DNA of 64,000 bases from Tridacna crocea (GCA_943736015.1 OX031059.1:22748501-22812500); one strand, 5' to 3'. Shown: positions 20,950 to 31,766, counted from the first letter of the stretch. Notes: a model not told the origin generated them from the letters alone. Made by a program: numbers and translations.

Positions 20950-21690
20950 TTAGGAAAAATAGTTTGATCACATTTGAATGCACATACAAATGCTGTGGTG
21001 GAAGAAAGCACATTGTATTCCGAGGCCATGTTAGTTTATAGAGTTTTGACCCTGAAATATTTCAAGAATGCCTTCAATAGTGTTAAATAGAAATTTTGTC
21101 ATTTGTTTCTTGTTTTTCCCTAGCATTTTGATGCTGATTAAGGCTTTAGTTGCTTAAAGGAATGTTTCAATCAGGCTAAATAGAAGTTTCAAATAATTAG
21201 CATGTTTACAGAGTTTGCATAATCAGAATTTGTTTATTTAGATAAATATTTGCATTGTTTTAGAATATTTAAATGTTTAATTTTATTTTTAAAATGTAAA
21301 ATATTTAAATGTTTGCATTGGTTTAAATACAAATGCAATGTTAGTTTTTCTGTGAGAATTGTATTTGAAGTTTTGCTTTTCACAAAACCGTGTAAATATG
21401 AAGAAATTGATGCTCTTTGTCAGATATACCACACAACACATTTTGTAGAAACATTGCTATCTCGTTTATTTGTTGACCAAACAAGTCTGGGCCCATTTCA
21501 TAATAAAAAAAAAACCGGAAGCATCTTATTTTGCTTAGATTTACTATTCGATTTTGTTTCTTGTGTAAATCAACTTCATTACTAAAATACATCTACATGT
21601 TTCACTAAAATTAAGGGACTTTGATATCGTTTTCAAATCTTGAGGTGACACAACTTTTCAGTCTCAACTCAAGAAAATTATCAAGCTCAG
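20950..21690. other. Intron without recognised repeats
   Basis: Includes the short AT repeat aaaatgtaaaatatttaaatg near 21260-21320. No exon supported. Confidence 0.4.
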
Positions 21691-21697
21691 GTCACTT

Positions 21698-21923
21698 GAC
21701 CTTTTGCCACACATACATTCCTGACTTTTAATGACCTTGAGAAAGAAGCCTTAAGAAAATGTTGCAGGAAAAGGAGAAAATGGCTTTAACCAGCATTTTC
21801 TCCTTTTTCAACAATATTTTCTACCATATCAAAGTCAGAAATCATACTAGCAGGATTTAATTTTTCTGCAGATGCTTTGAATTTGGTCCAGTCCAAATAT
21901 TTGTTGTTTGGTAAAGAATTAAC
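21698..21923 (+). mobile_element. TTAA-MITE copy
   Basis: Belongs to a variant with caaagtcagaaatcat in the long arm, also seen at 46657. Confidence 0.7.
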
Positions 21924-21989
21924 AGTCTGAAGTCCATTATTTGGCTGAGTTGAATCTGTGATGTTGTGTCAGCTCAAGATTTGAGAATG

Positions 21990-22219
21990 TTACTTACCTC
22001 TTTTCCAAACAAAATTTTTGATTGGTCCAAATTGAAAGCACTCACAGACGACAAAATAAACACAACTCAAAAGTAGAAATTTGTTTCCAGCAGGGTAGAC
22101 AACATCATGGGAAAAGGAGAAAATGCTAGTTACCAGCATTTTCTCCCTTTCCCAAGGTGTTTTCAAAAGCCTTCTATCTCAGGGATGTAAAAACCAGGGA
22201 TTGTTTGGTAAAGGGTTAG
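21990..22219 (-). mobile_element. TTAA-MITE copy
   Basis: Both ends slightly decayed. Stem largely intact. Confidence 0.7.
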
Positions 22220-22292
22220 GTGCATTCATGTAAGTGAAATGCATCTCAAGTAATAAACTGATCTAAAGGTTACTAAATGTATCTGTTACTGG

Positions 22293-22400
22293 ATTGCAGG
22301 GTAGATAACATTGTGGGAAAAGGAGAAAGTACTGTTTACCAGCATTTTCTCCTTTTCCCAGAATGTTTTCAAAAGTCTTCTCTCTCAGGGTTGATACACC
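22293..22400 (-). mobile_element. TTAA-MITE, partial copy
   Basis: Stem and part of the short arm. The long arm is missing. Confidence 0.6.
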
Positions 22401-22479
22401 ATGTGGGTAGGGAAGACCCAATTGTTCTAATCTCATGACTTCTTTAGTCAGACTATGTCACATTGTATGGGTTAGTTCA

Positions 22480-22544
22480 CAGCCAAGATCAGACCAGTGA
22501 GTACATATTTTGTGCTGTATGATCTTGGAATGCAAATTAAATGT
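22480..22544. repeat. Palindromic repeat P2
   Basis: gccaagatcagacc...tgatcttggaatgc hairpin, directly before a MITE. Confidence 0.45.
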
Positions 22545-22773
22545 TTAACCCATTACCACACAATCCCTACTTTAGACGCCCCTGAGAAAGAAGCCTTTGG
22601 AAAACATTGTGGGAAAAGGAGAAAATGCTGGTAACCAGCATTTTCTCCTTTTCCCACAATGTTTTCTGCTCTTCACAAAACAAATTTCAAATTTTCAGTT
22701 ACTTTTATTTTGTCGTCTGCAAATGCTTTCAATTTGGACTGGTCTAAAATGTTGTCGTTTGGTAATGAGTTAA
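22545..22773 (+). mobile_element. TTAA-MITE, reference copy (family description)
   Basis: Type copy of the commonest repeat. The layout is: TTAA; short arm of about 55 bp starting CCCATTACCACACAATCCC; a palindrome with two 32 bp arms (AAAACATTGTGGG...GCTGGT) around one central base; a long arm of about 115 bp with GTCGTCTGCAAATGCTTTC; then GGTAATGAG and TTAA. The outermost 16-18 bases of the two arms are inverted copies, C(C/T)C(T/A)TTACCA(C/A)AC. TTAA targets and CCYT termini are the known signature of piggyBac-type elements, so a non-autonomous piggyBac-like MITE is the best reading. It carries no coding capacity, and the short frames translated through the stem are artefacts. + here means short arm first. 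Confidence 0.9.
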
Positions 22774-22846
22774 TGGTATAGAGAGGGCAAATTCAAATTT
22801 GTATAATTATTTCACTGAGATTGATAAATTCATGATGCTTTTTCAG

Positions 22847-22888
22847 CATACTAGAGGAGTTTCTCGCATACAGCAATAGTGTTTCAAG
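22847..22888 (+). CDS. 42 bp exon of the unrecognised gene
   Basis: Acceptor gctttttcag, donor gtacct. AG+C gives Ser, then ILEEFLAYSNSVS. The phase fits both sides. Confidence 0.75.
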
Positions 22889-22922
22889 GTACCTAATTTT
22901 TAAACCTTTCATGTCTGATTAT

Positions 22923-23144
22923 TTAAACCTTTTACCAGGTGAAAAAAAAATGTATGTGTGCCATATTGAAAGAAGTTGCAGACAACAATTTACCTGTGAT
23001 TTAAGTGATGCAATTTGTCTTTGATTAGGTAGAAAACATCATGGTAAAAGGAGGAAATGCTGGTTATTAGCATTTTCTTCTTTTTCCACAATGTTTTTAA
23101 AGAGCTTCTTCTTCAAGGTCCTGATTTCTTTGGTGAAAGGTTAA
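22923..23144 (-). mobile_element. TTAA-MITE copy
   Basis: Diverged, but both ends and the stem are recognisable. Confidence 0.6.
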
Positions 23145-23247
23145 TTGGCTCTTGATGTTGAAATACGTAGAAGAGAAATACTTAACAACTTTAAAAAAAA
23201 AACACAGAAATTTCTTAAGTTACAGCATCACTATTTCAACCCATAGA

Positions 23248-23385
23248 GTGCTGGTGACCACCATTTTCTCCTGTTTCACACAACTACTTCTACTCTGTCA
23301 AGGACATGTCTCAGTATTGGAATCATATTTACTTTTTCATCTGCACTTGCTCTCAATTTGAATAAATCTAAAATAGTTGTCATAT
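23248..23385 (+). mobile_element. TTAA-MITE, right-hand portion
   Basis: Half stem (ggtgaccaccattttctcc) and long arm only. Confidence 0.5.
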
Positions 23386-23392
23386 ACATTAG

Positions 23393-23626
23393 TTTACCTC
23401 TTTACCAAATGACAAAAGTTTGGACTGGTCCAAATTGAAAGTGCTAAAATTTTGCAGACAACAAAATTAACAAGACTCAAAAATCGAAATTTGGTCTGAG
23501 AGGGTAGTAAACATTGTGGGAAAAGGAGAAAATGCTGGTTACCAGCATTTTCTCCTTTTCCCATGATGCGTTCAAAAGGCTTCTTTTCCAGGGTCATGAA
23601 AACCAGGGATTGTTTGGGAAAGGTTA
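23393..23626 (-). mobile_element. TTAA-MITE, full copy
   Basis: Good palindrome. The left end is ttacctctttaccaaatgac. Confidence 0.78.
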
Positions 23627-23637
23627 ATTCTGTAGCA

Positions 23638-23852
23638 GACAAATAAAATTAAGACTTGTTGAAATTGAAAGCACTTGTAGATGACGAAATAAATATTGCT
23701 CAAGCCTAGCATTAATTTTTGGATGGCTAGAAAACTTTGTGGGAAAAGGAGAAAATGCTAGTCACCCTCATCCCTTTTCCATTAAGTTATCAACAAGCAA
23801 AAGTCTCTTCATCAAGGTTGTTAAAACTGGGGATCAGTTTGGTAAAGGGTAA
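23638..23852 (-). mobile_element. TTAA-MITE copy
   Basis: Right half of the stem partly deleted (gtcaccctcatccctttt). Confidence 0.6.
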
Positions 23853-24134
23853 ATAGTGTCATCATCAAGTTGTGTGCTTTGGGTTTTTTTTTGGAGGGGG
23901 GGGAAGCATTGAAAGGGGTGAAGAAATATGTGAAAAGCCCATATTAGGAAAAAGACAGAAGAGCCAAATAGTTAAGACATGATTTAAAAAAATGTAGAAC
24001 TAACATCACTTCCTTTCAATCCTTTTGGCACACTTCCTCCCTTTAGCTTCAGCAGTAGTAGACATATTCTAAGCAGTGGCAATGGAGAGTTACTGTCTTA
24101 GATTACTGAAGAATGAAGATTGATAAATTAAACT

Positions 24135-24260
24135 TTATCTTCCCACAATGTTTTCTACCTTTGTACCGATGAATTTCATCCCTTTAGTGTCATTTAGATT
24201 GTTGTGTGCAGATGCCAGTATGGACTGGTCTTAAACTGTATTATTAGCCTAGGTAAGAAG
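24135..24260 (+). mobile_element. TTAA-MITE, 3' fragment
   Basis: Starts at cttcccacaatgttttctacc and runs into a decayed long arm. Confidence 0.5.
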
Positions 24261-24312
24261 GAATAAAAGGTCAGTGATTGGTGTAACATATTTTTATATA
24301 GCAGTTTTGTAA

Positions 24313-24542
24313 AGTAACTCTTTACCAAAGGATCAATATTTGGACCAGATCATATTCAAAGCATTTGCAGACAGCAAATTAGATCTTGTCAACATGATGA
24401 TTTCTGACTTAGGGTAGAAAATGTTGTGGGAAAAGGAGAAAATGCTGGTCACCAGCATTTTCTCCTTTTCCCACAATGTTTTCTATATATAGGTTTCTTT
24501 CCTAGGGTCGTTAAAAGCTGGGATTGTGTTATAAAAGAATTA
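24313..24542 (-). mobile_element. TTAA-MITE copy
   Basis: Perfect stem with ctggtcaccag centre. The right TTAA is shared with the next copy. Confidence 0.75.
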
Positions 24543-24698
24543 ACCCATCATCAAAAAATTCCATGTGTTAATAAACCAGAGGAAGAAGGCCTCTGGAAAT
24601 ATTGTGTAAAAAGGAGGAGATGCTGGTAACAAGCATTTTCTTCTTTCCCCACAATGTTTCCTTCTCTTTCACAGAATTTCTTGTTTGGTAAGGAGTAA
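24539..24698 (+). mobile_element. TTAA-MITE, internally deleted
   Basis: Lacks most of the long arm. Shares the TTAA at 24539-24542. Confidence 0.6.
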
Positions 24699-24699
24699 A

Positions 24700-26395
24700 G
24701 TGTCCATTGATGGCAGTGTTTTAAAGGTATCAGGACAAGCTTGTCTTATTATCTTACTAAATGATGATCATTCTTAACATGTTCATATTATTAGGTCTGA
24801 AATCAGCTGACTTTTCCAGTGCTTCTTTTGAGGTCAGATTTGGATTGGTTAAAGTTTCTTTCATCCATTTGTGGTAGCAGTATAAGTATGACATGTTACA
24901 TAATTATGTTGTATAGAAATATATTGAAAATGCAGTTGTAAGGGGAACAAGACTTAATGCTTCACTTCTTCGTATCTGTAGCCTCGCAGGTTTCAAAGAA
25001 AACATCTTGGTGTAGCCATATCTTCCGCATCTTATAGCCATGCAAAAATTTTGATATATTCTGATATTTCTGAGAATGTGTGCTTCAAGCCTTGGCTATT
25101 TGCTAACTATCATAGGAAAATTATTTTAATAGTAACAGGGTGACAACCCTCCTGGTAGTTTTGACACATTTATGCCATGATTGAAGTAGCACTGTTATGC
25201 GGACTCAAAGATGCCCTATATATTTGGGCATACTCTGTGAAAAGAGAGTTTAAAAAATCTCAGTGATGTATCTAATGAAGCAAGCATTCTCATTGTCATA
25301 AATTCATAAATCCACCATATCTAACAACTCACTGAATCATGAGGTAAACTGGTCCTTTGACATACAGGTAATTGACCAGTAGCAAGAACTTTTAACCTAG
25401 GTCAGCCTGTGCAAACTGTGCAGGGTCAATACTGTTTGCAGATACATCAGTCAACATTTCATAGAGCAAGACACATTAATTTTCTAAAAAACAACTGCAA
25501 CCTAGCTGTGGTACCTGCAGGCAGTACTTTTCATGCAGTATCCTTCTATTTCAGTTTCTATCACTTTATCTATTGAAACTATGTTAACTAGAGAAATTGC
25601 TTTCTTTGAGAAGTTTCCCGAGTTGACACAATATTCTATAACTTCCAAGTTCTGCTGACATCTTTTTTCATTCATGTTGTCAAAGAGGAAACAGAACCAT
25701 ACTAGTATGTTCTGTGTCAGTCATGGCCCTAAAGATAAAGGGAAGACTGCAAATAATTTTTTTTCCTAGAGTCAAGGTCAAGAATTAAATGCAAAGAATG
25801 TGCTAGCTGATTTAAAGGATATTTGAATATCATGTTAAGTTATTTAATCTAAATTCATGTAGCTTTGAAATGTCTACATGTGAAACTATTTTCTGTAAAT
25901 AATTGTAAAATAAAACACCTTTTTTTTTTCAATATTTTGGCCAAAGGTTTTTATCAAGACAGACATAAACATTTGATCTCTTATTAAAGGCCATTGGCTG
26001 AAATATTGAAAAAAGTGAAGTTTTACTTTATGTGCTGTGTTGTACTTTAGTTCTCAGCAGTATTATTATCCCTGGCTGAAGGCGGATGGATATAGTTTTA
26101 GCATTGTCCATCTGTGTATATATAAGTATGAATTAATGTGTACAATAACCCATTCCACCATACACTTTTTTAGGGGGGAATTTGGTGTTAAATAGCTGGG
26201 AGAGATTTTTCATAAATTGTGTAAGTTTTTTTTATTCTTTTTTGCCAGAGGATATCATTTCAATGAAATTGCTTGTTTCTCTTGTGATATTTCCTTTACT
26301 TTAGTTTTCAAATAAAATTGATGTGCATGTTTCAAAGCCTTGAATGTGTATGTTGTTATAATATCAATTTATCACTGTTTTCATGTTGTTTCCAG
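24700..26395. other. Long MITE-poor intron stretch
   Basis: A P2 relic lies at 25397-25445. An inverted pair, tttttcaatattttggcc (25925) and ggctgaaatattgaaaaa (about 25995), makes a foldback. Near 26085 ttttagcattgtccatctg recurs diverged at 62718. No exon seen. Confidence 0.4.
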
Positions 26396-26500
26396 TACTG
26401 AGAGAGTTGTGGCACCCATTAAACCAGTTTTACAGGGTACCTTATTCACATCTGTTGTGCCCCTTATGGAACCCAAACATCATATATTTAGATGTAAATG
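26396..26500 (+). CDS. Exon of the unrecognised gene
   Basis: Acceptor ttgtttccag, donor gtaaat. It encodes TERVVAPIKPVLQ, GTLFTSVVPLMEPK and HHIFRCK. Leaves TG, which makes Trp with the G of the exon at 29963. Confidence 0.75.
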
Positions 26501-26907
26501 GTAAATGCAATGTAGACATGGGGGTAGAGATTTCAATTCTTGATTTGACTGCATTATATTGATTTATCTATTTGTTATTGTAGAAAAAATATTTCTTCTT
26601 GGTAACTTCTTTATGTTCCAAGTTAAGAGTACATGTATATAATTATGATTCACTTATATTAGTTATTGAATTCTACATATACATGTAATATTAAATATAG
26701 ATAGTTTCTTACTGGCTTAACAGAAAAGTGCAGATATGTTTTTTTTTCTTGAATGTGTAGAAAGAAGCAAAGGGAACAAAATTAGAATTGCTGTCAAACT
26801 ATATCTGTTATTCTGGTAGCTGGTTTATCCTGGTGTATTTAATATTAACAGATAGCGCATTGTATCTTATGATTAGGACTATAAATTCTAGCAGTCATCT
26901 GATTTTT

Positions 26908-27100
26908 AGTAAACCCATTGTGAGAAAGTTTTTAAAGAATATTGTAGAAAAAGGAGAAAATGCTTGTAACCAGTATTTTCTCCTTTCCCACTGGGAATTT
27001 TACCATATAAGAGAATTTAGGCTTATCAGTTTTGTACAAATTTCAAATTTGTAGTCTGCAGATGCTCTGTATTTGGAAGAGTCAAAAATTTTGTCAGAGG
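26908..27100 (+). mobile_element. TTAA-MITE, decayed copy
   Basis: Stem present (ggagaaaatgcttgtaacc). Ends lost. Confidence 0.5.
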
Positions 27101-27321
27101 GAATTGGACAAATCGCTTTCTTAGTCCAAGTTGAAATTTAGAAAGTAGGTAGATACATACAAAATTTCTTATTGGCTCTACCATTTGATTTAGCCAATAA
27201 GTGATGGTGTTTCTTTTAAATTTTAAAAAAGGTTAAACAAAGAGAATGAAATTTAGAAATTTTGCTCAATGAAGAACCACAACTTTTCCATAAGTGGTGG
27301 AGTGAAAACATGCTTAAACTT

Positions 27322-27542
27322 TTAGTAAACATTCCCATGTTTTAACAATGCTAAAGATTAGAGGCTTTTGAAAAGATTGAAGGAATGGAAGAGAATGCTG
27401 GTAGTTACCATTTCCAATTTCGTCAATGTTCTCTATATTATCAATGACAAAACCCGTCTTTAGTGCCTTGCCTCATTTCATAAATTGACTCTGAGTGCAT
27501 TCAATTTGGATGAGTCTAAAATTTTCAGGTACTAAAGAGTTG
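27322..27542 (+). mobile_element. TTAA-MITE, decayed copy
   Basis: Recognised mainly by the long arm and actaaagagtt end. Confidence 0.5.
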
Positions 27543-27711
27543 GCAAATGGACAAGGGATTTCTGTAAAAGCAAACTGTAGATGTGATAGACACTTTAATA
27601 GCTGGTGAAATTATTTTTTAAGTTTTAATTTGTAGTTGTCTCTTTTGTTGTAGACTTTAGCCAATTTGCACATGGGGGCAACTTGAATGCTGTGTATCTT
27701 TTTGTGAGAGT

Positions 27712-27857
27712 TAACCCTTTACTACACAATCACTACTTTTGACGACCCAGAGAAAGAGGCCTTTCAAAAATATTGTGGGAAATGGCAAAAATGCTGGCGA
27801 CCAGCATTTTCTCCTTTTCACACAAGCCAAAATGTTTTTGTTTGGTAAAGAGTTAAA
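27712..27857 (+). mobile_element. TTAA-MITE deletion derivative, 146 bp
   Basis: Both TTAA ends and the whole stem are kept, but nearly the entire long arm is missing. Confidence 0.75.
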
Positions 27858-27894
27858 AGTGATTTTGTGGAGCATGTACTTGAGATTAGACTGC

Positions 27895-28022
27895 ACAGAA
27901 TGGTGGTTACTAGAAGTTTCATCCTTTCCCACACTGTTTTCTACCCTTTCAAAGACAATCTGTACCTTTTGATTTCTAAACGCTTGGATTTTGACTATTC
28001 TAAAAATGTGTCGTCTGGTAAC
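27895..28022 (+). mobile_element. TTAA-MITE, 3' half
   Basis: From the stem right arm (atcctttcccacactg) to tgtcgtctggtaa. Confidence 0.5.
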
Positions 28023-28061
28023 CCTTTGCCTTGATTATTCGATGAAGATTGCCTGACGGAT

Positions 28062-28295
28062 TTTAAGGCTTTACCACACAATCCCGACTTTTAACATCCC
28101 TGTGAAATAAGCCTTTTGAAAACATTGTGGGAAAAGGAGAAAATGCTGGTAAACAGCATTTTCTCCTTTTTCCCACAATGTTTTCTTTCCTTCCTTTAAT
28201 AAACAAATTCCAATTCCTTAGTCACAGTTATTGTGTTGTCTGTAAATGCTTTAATTTGGACCAGTCTAAAATTTTGTCGTTTGGTAAAGAGTTAA
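28062..28295 (+). mobile_element. TTAA-MITE, full copy
   Basis: Right TTAA intact, palindrome nearly perfect. Confidence 0.78.
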
Positions 28296-28867
28296 CCAAA
28301 GGAATGAATATTTTAGCCCCTTTGTAAAGTATATACTTATTACTAGGGGTGGGGGGGGGTGCAATTGTTTTGCCTTGATATGTGAGCAGTATTCTGTCAA
28401 GCATTCAGAGAAGTGACAGTTTTGCAATAAATTTGAAACACTGTCAAAAATTTGCAAAACAAAGGCACACCTTCAAACATACTTTTCAAATAAGTTTGGA
28501 AGAGACAGCGAACAACCTTTATGAAGTTAGCAGGACAAAGGCCCAGAATCTGCTCCCATGGCAGAAAACTGTAAGAAGTCTTTGATTAAGAAATTTTCTG
28601 TGTCATACACCTTTTAGGCATGATGTAGCTTTGATGCATGATATGTAGGGTGAAGGTCGCTAATTGGCATGTAAAAGTAGTTGATTTTTTTGTGTATAAT
28701 AAAACATTTTCTAGAGACTTGTTATCAGAATCATTCTAAAACTCTCCTTCTGTAGAAAGCATGAAGTGTTTCAGTTAGTAGTTCTTTGAGTCACAAAACT
28801 TTTGCACAATGATCATTTTATAAAACATTTCTTAAACCTTATCCATCTGTTCTTTTATGATTTTACT

Positions 28868-28925
28868 AGTTCTATTCAGGTTCACCATACATGGTATAGA
28901 TACCTTATGCAAAAGAACCTAACCT
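28868..28925 (+). pseudogene. Decayed copy A of the exon at 29963
   Basis: After ctattcag it reads FTIHGIDTLCKRT then a stop, against FTIHTIEDVRKELN in the intact exon. The acceptor-like sequence is kept but the rest of the exon is not. Confidence 0.6.
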
Positions 28926-28964
28926 TTGCTTCAATGTATATGTTGAATCAAGGGATTTTGCTTG

Positions 28965-29075
28965 AAAGGGATAGAAAACATCATGAGAAAAGCAGAAAAA
29001 TGATGATTACATGTTGGGTTTTCACCTTTTCCCATGATGTGTTCAAAAAGTTTTAATTTTGAAAAAGAGTTATGA
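28965..29075 (-). mobile_element. TTAA-MITE, decayed copy between exon relics
   Basis: gatagaaaacatcatgagaa and ccttttcccatgatgtg survive. A similar scrap precedes the intact exon at 29870-29935. Confidence 0.45.
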
Positions 29076-29106
29076 TTGTGTAATATTTTTTCTATATTTA
29101 TTTTCA

Positions 29107-29175
29107 TACAGGTTTGCCACACACAAAAGAAATCCAGCCGTATGCAAAGAGTTTAATCATGGCTGAAATAAAAGT
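29107..29175 (+). pseudogene. Decayed copy B of the exon at 29963
   Basis: ttcatacaggtttgccacac and gtatgcaaagagtttaatc match the intact exon start. The frame FATHKRNPAVCKEFNHG ends in a stop. Confidence 0.6.
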
Positions 29176-29196
29176 ATCAAATCAAGGATTTTTTGC

Positions 29197-29427
29197 TTAA
29201 CCCATTACCACACAATCCCTACTTTTGGCGACCCTGAGAAAAGAAGCCCATAGTAAACATTGTGGGAAAAGGAGAAAATGCTGGTAACCAGCATTTTCTC
29301 CTTTTCCCACAATGTTTTCTACCCTTCACAAAACAAATTTCAAATTTTCAGTCAACTTTTATTTTGTCGTCTGCAAATGCTTTCGATTTGGACAAGCCTA
29401 AAATTTTGTTGTTTGGGAATGGGTTAA
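29197..29427 (+). mobile_element. TTAA-MITE, first of three in a row
   Basis: Full copy with perfect stem. Shares its right TTAA. Confidence 0.85.
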
Positions 29428-29647
29428 CTCATAAAATGACAAAATTTTAGGTTTGTCCAAATTGAAAGCATTTGCAGACAACAAAATAAAGGTGACTTAA
29501 AATTTGAAATTTGTTTTGTGTAGGGGTAGAAAACATTGTGGGAAAAGAAAAAGCTGGTTACCAGCATTTTCTCTTTGTCCCACAATGTTTTCCCAAGGCT
29601 TTGTTCTCAGAGTCATCAGGAGTAAGATTTGTGTGGTAATGGGTTAA
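29424..29647 (-). mobile_element. TTAA-MITE, second of three
   Basis: Opposite orientation. The left stem arm lost gg and aaat (gaaaaagctgg). Shares TTAA on both sides. Confidence 0.82.
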
Positions 29648-29861
29648 CCCTTCACCAGACAACAAAATTTTAGCCTCGTCCAATTTGTGGATGATAATAT
29701 CAGTGTGACTCAAATGATGTAATTTTTCTTTGATAGAGTAGAAAACATTGTGGGAAAAGGAGAAAATGCTGGTTACCAGCATTTTCTTCTTTTCCCATAA
29801 TGTTTTCGAAAGGCTTCTTTTCCAGGAGCGTCTAAAATTGGAATTGTGTGGTATGGGTTAA
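29644..29861 (-). mobile_element. TTAA-MITE, third of three
   Basis: About 15 bp deleted in the long arm. Ends at TTAA 29858-29861. Confidence 0.82.
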
Positions 29862-29962
29862 AGGGATAAAAAAAGTTATGAGAAAAATAGAAAATGCTGA
29901 AAATAATGTTTTAGAAAGTTTTGTTTTGGGAAAAGAGTTATTATTGTATTGTCTGTATTCAG

Positions 29963-30164
29963 GTTTACCATCCACACAATAGAAGACGTACGCAAAGAGT
30001 TGAACCGTCGTTCCAACCTGTCTGGAGATGTGGTCCCAAGGCCCAACTCTCCAGAGGAAGGTTCTCGTGCATTTGCAATGACCCCAGGGAGGGATACAGC
30101 CACACCACTCATCTTCCCAACAGGAGGCATGCAGCCTAATTCTGAGGAATTTCTTCCAAAAAAG
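29963..30164 (+). CDS. Exon of the unrecognised gene
   Basis: Acceptor gtctgtattcag, donor gtaata. It encodes FTIHTIEDVRKELNRRSNL, SGDVVPRPNSPEEGSRAF, AMTPGRDTATPLIF and PTGGMQPNSEEFLPKK. Codon use looks more GC-rich than the introns. It marks the change from a folded-looking part to a disordered tail. Leaves phase 0. Confidence 0.85.
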
Positions 30165-30204
30165 GTAATACAGAAATCTGTTTATTTTTCTTCTGCATAA
30201 TTTG

Positions 30205-30429
30205 CCCCTTTACCACACAATAATGACTTCTGACGACCCTAAGAAAGAAGCCTTTTGAAAACATTGTGGGAAAAGGAGAAAATGCTGGTAACCAGCATTT
30301 TCTCCTTTTCCCACAGTGTTTTCTACCCTATCAATAAACAATTGCACTATTTGAGCCACATTGAAATTGTCATCTGCTAATGCTTTCAATTTGGACAGGG
30401 CTAAAATTTTGTCATCTGGTAGAGAGTTA
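30205..30429 (+). mobile_element. TTAA-MITE, full copy plus extra arm end
   Basis: Followed at 30432-30481 by a second long-arm end (caatttggataggtctgaaa ... ggttaa), a terminal duplication or relic. Confidence 0.75.
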
Positions 30430-30523
30430 AATGGATTCAATTTGGATAGGTCTGAAATTTTGCTGTGTGGTAACTGGTTAAAACTTGTAATTTCTGAGGG
30501 TGGTTACAGGTCAGGATTGTTTG

Positions 30524-30746
30524 ATTCAGGATAAAACTCTAAATGACAAAGTTTCTAGACTGGTCCATATTGAAGGCATTTACATAATAAGGAATTTAGT
30601 AAAGCTTAAATGATGGAATTTGTCTTTGGAACTATAAGAATATTTTGTGAGAAAGGGAGAAAATGCTTCTTTTTCCATTATTTTTTTCAAAAGTCTGTTT
30701 CTTCAGGGTCATAACAACAAGACGATGTTTTGGCAAGGAGTTACAG
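30524..30746 (-). mobile_element. TTAA-MITE, decayed copy
   Basis: Left stem arm present. The right arm has lost its centre. Confidence 0.5.
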
Positions 30747-31074
30747 CCACCTTTATAACACCATTGACAACCTGCGTTTTTAGCCAGACTGTTTTCAAAG
30801 AAAACATCAATGTACTATCACAGCCCTGGCTTTGTCGTCAGTGTTATGCAAAAGCTTTGACATTTTATAATACATGTATCCCTGTCATTAATGAAGATAT
30901 TTACTTCAAACTTGGATCACTTCAAACTTGGATCATTTGTAAACTATCAAAAGGCAACCTGTATCACAGGGACAGATAACAGTTATGTCCCTTTTTGAAA
31001 AACCCAGAATTTTTGCTAAAAGCAATTGCAGTAGTGTGTTGACACTAGCATACAGTGTTCTTCTTTCACTTCAG

Positions 31075-31257
31075 TATCAGCAGAATGACTTTACTCCACG
31101 CCCTATGACCTCCCTGCTGAAGGAAAAGTTAGATCTGAAACTAGATTTCACGCCCCGCAGAGCCCAGTCTGCAAGTGCAGTAGAAAGAGCAAGCAGGTCA
31201 TCACACAGTCCTAGAAGCCCAAGGAATACCCCGGATACAAAATCTGTTGGAGATAAG
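31075..31257 (+). CDS. Exon of the unrecognised gene
   Basis: Acceptor ctttcacttcag, donor gtaagt, phase 0 both sides. It encodes YQQNDFTPRPMTSLLKEKL, DLKLDFTPRRAQSASAVE and RASRSSHSPRSPRNTPD, with repeated FTPR and SPR motifs. A disordered basic region, plausibly phosphorylated. Confidence 0.87.
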
Positions 31258-31295
31258 GTAAGTCTATATTGGTGGTAAATTTTCTCTGTGTCTCC

Positions 31296-31524
31296 TTAAC
31301 CCTTTACCTCACAGCGCAATTTTTTAGCTATCCGAATTGAAAGCATTTGCAGAGGACAATTTCGTAGTGGCTCAAATGATGCAATACTTTTTTGATAGGG
31401 TAGAAAACATTGTGGGAAAAGGAGAAAATGCTGGTTACCAGCATTTTCTCCTTTTCCTACAATGTTTTCACAAGGCTTCTGTCTCGGGGTTGTCAAAAGT
31501 CAGGATTGCGTGGTAAAGTGTTAA
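31296..31524 (-). mobile_element. TTAA-MITE, full copy
   Basis: TTAA at both ends. Starts 39 bp after a donor. Confidence 0.82.
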
Positions 31525-31544
31525 TGCATAACGGTCCTGAGTCT

Positions 31545-31765
31545 TAGTCACCCTAAGGAGGATACTTTTGAAAACACTGTGGAAAAAGAAAATTGCCACC
31601 CTGAGAAAGGATGATTTTGAAAACACTAAGGGAAAAGGGGAAAATGCTGGGAAAATGTTTTCTACCCAATTGAAGACTAATATCATCAGTTAAGATACAT
31701 TTGTTATTTTGTCTGCAAATGCTTTCAGGTTGGTCAAGTCTAACATTTTGTTGTATGGTAAAAAC
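31545..31765 (+). mobile_element. TTAA-MITE, rearranged copy
   Basis: The short-arm segment occurs twice (caccctaaggaggatac and caccctgagaaaggatg). The right stem arm is deleted. Confidence 0.5.
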
Positions 31766-31766
31766 A

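Noticed and set aside
24426-24629. Recurrent peptide GKGENAGYQHFLLFPQCF in dozens of frames on both strands
   Set aside because: It is the translation of the MITE palindrome, not a protein family. Its recurrence follows the repeat copies.
28382-28570. 67-codon frame ending at a good donor (gtaaga)
   Set aside because: It would need incoming phase 2 and leaves phase 0, which does not fit the exon at 29963. The exon at 26396 joins 29963 directly in phase. Left as possible unproductive exon.
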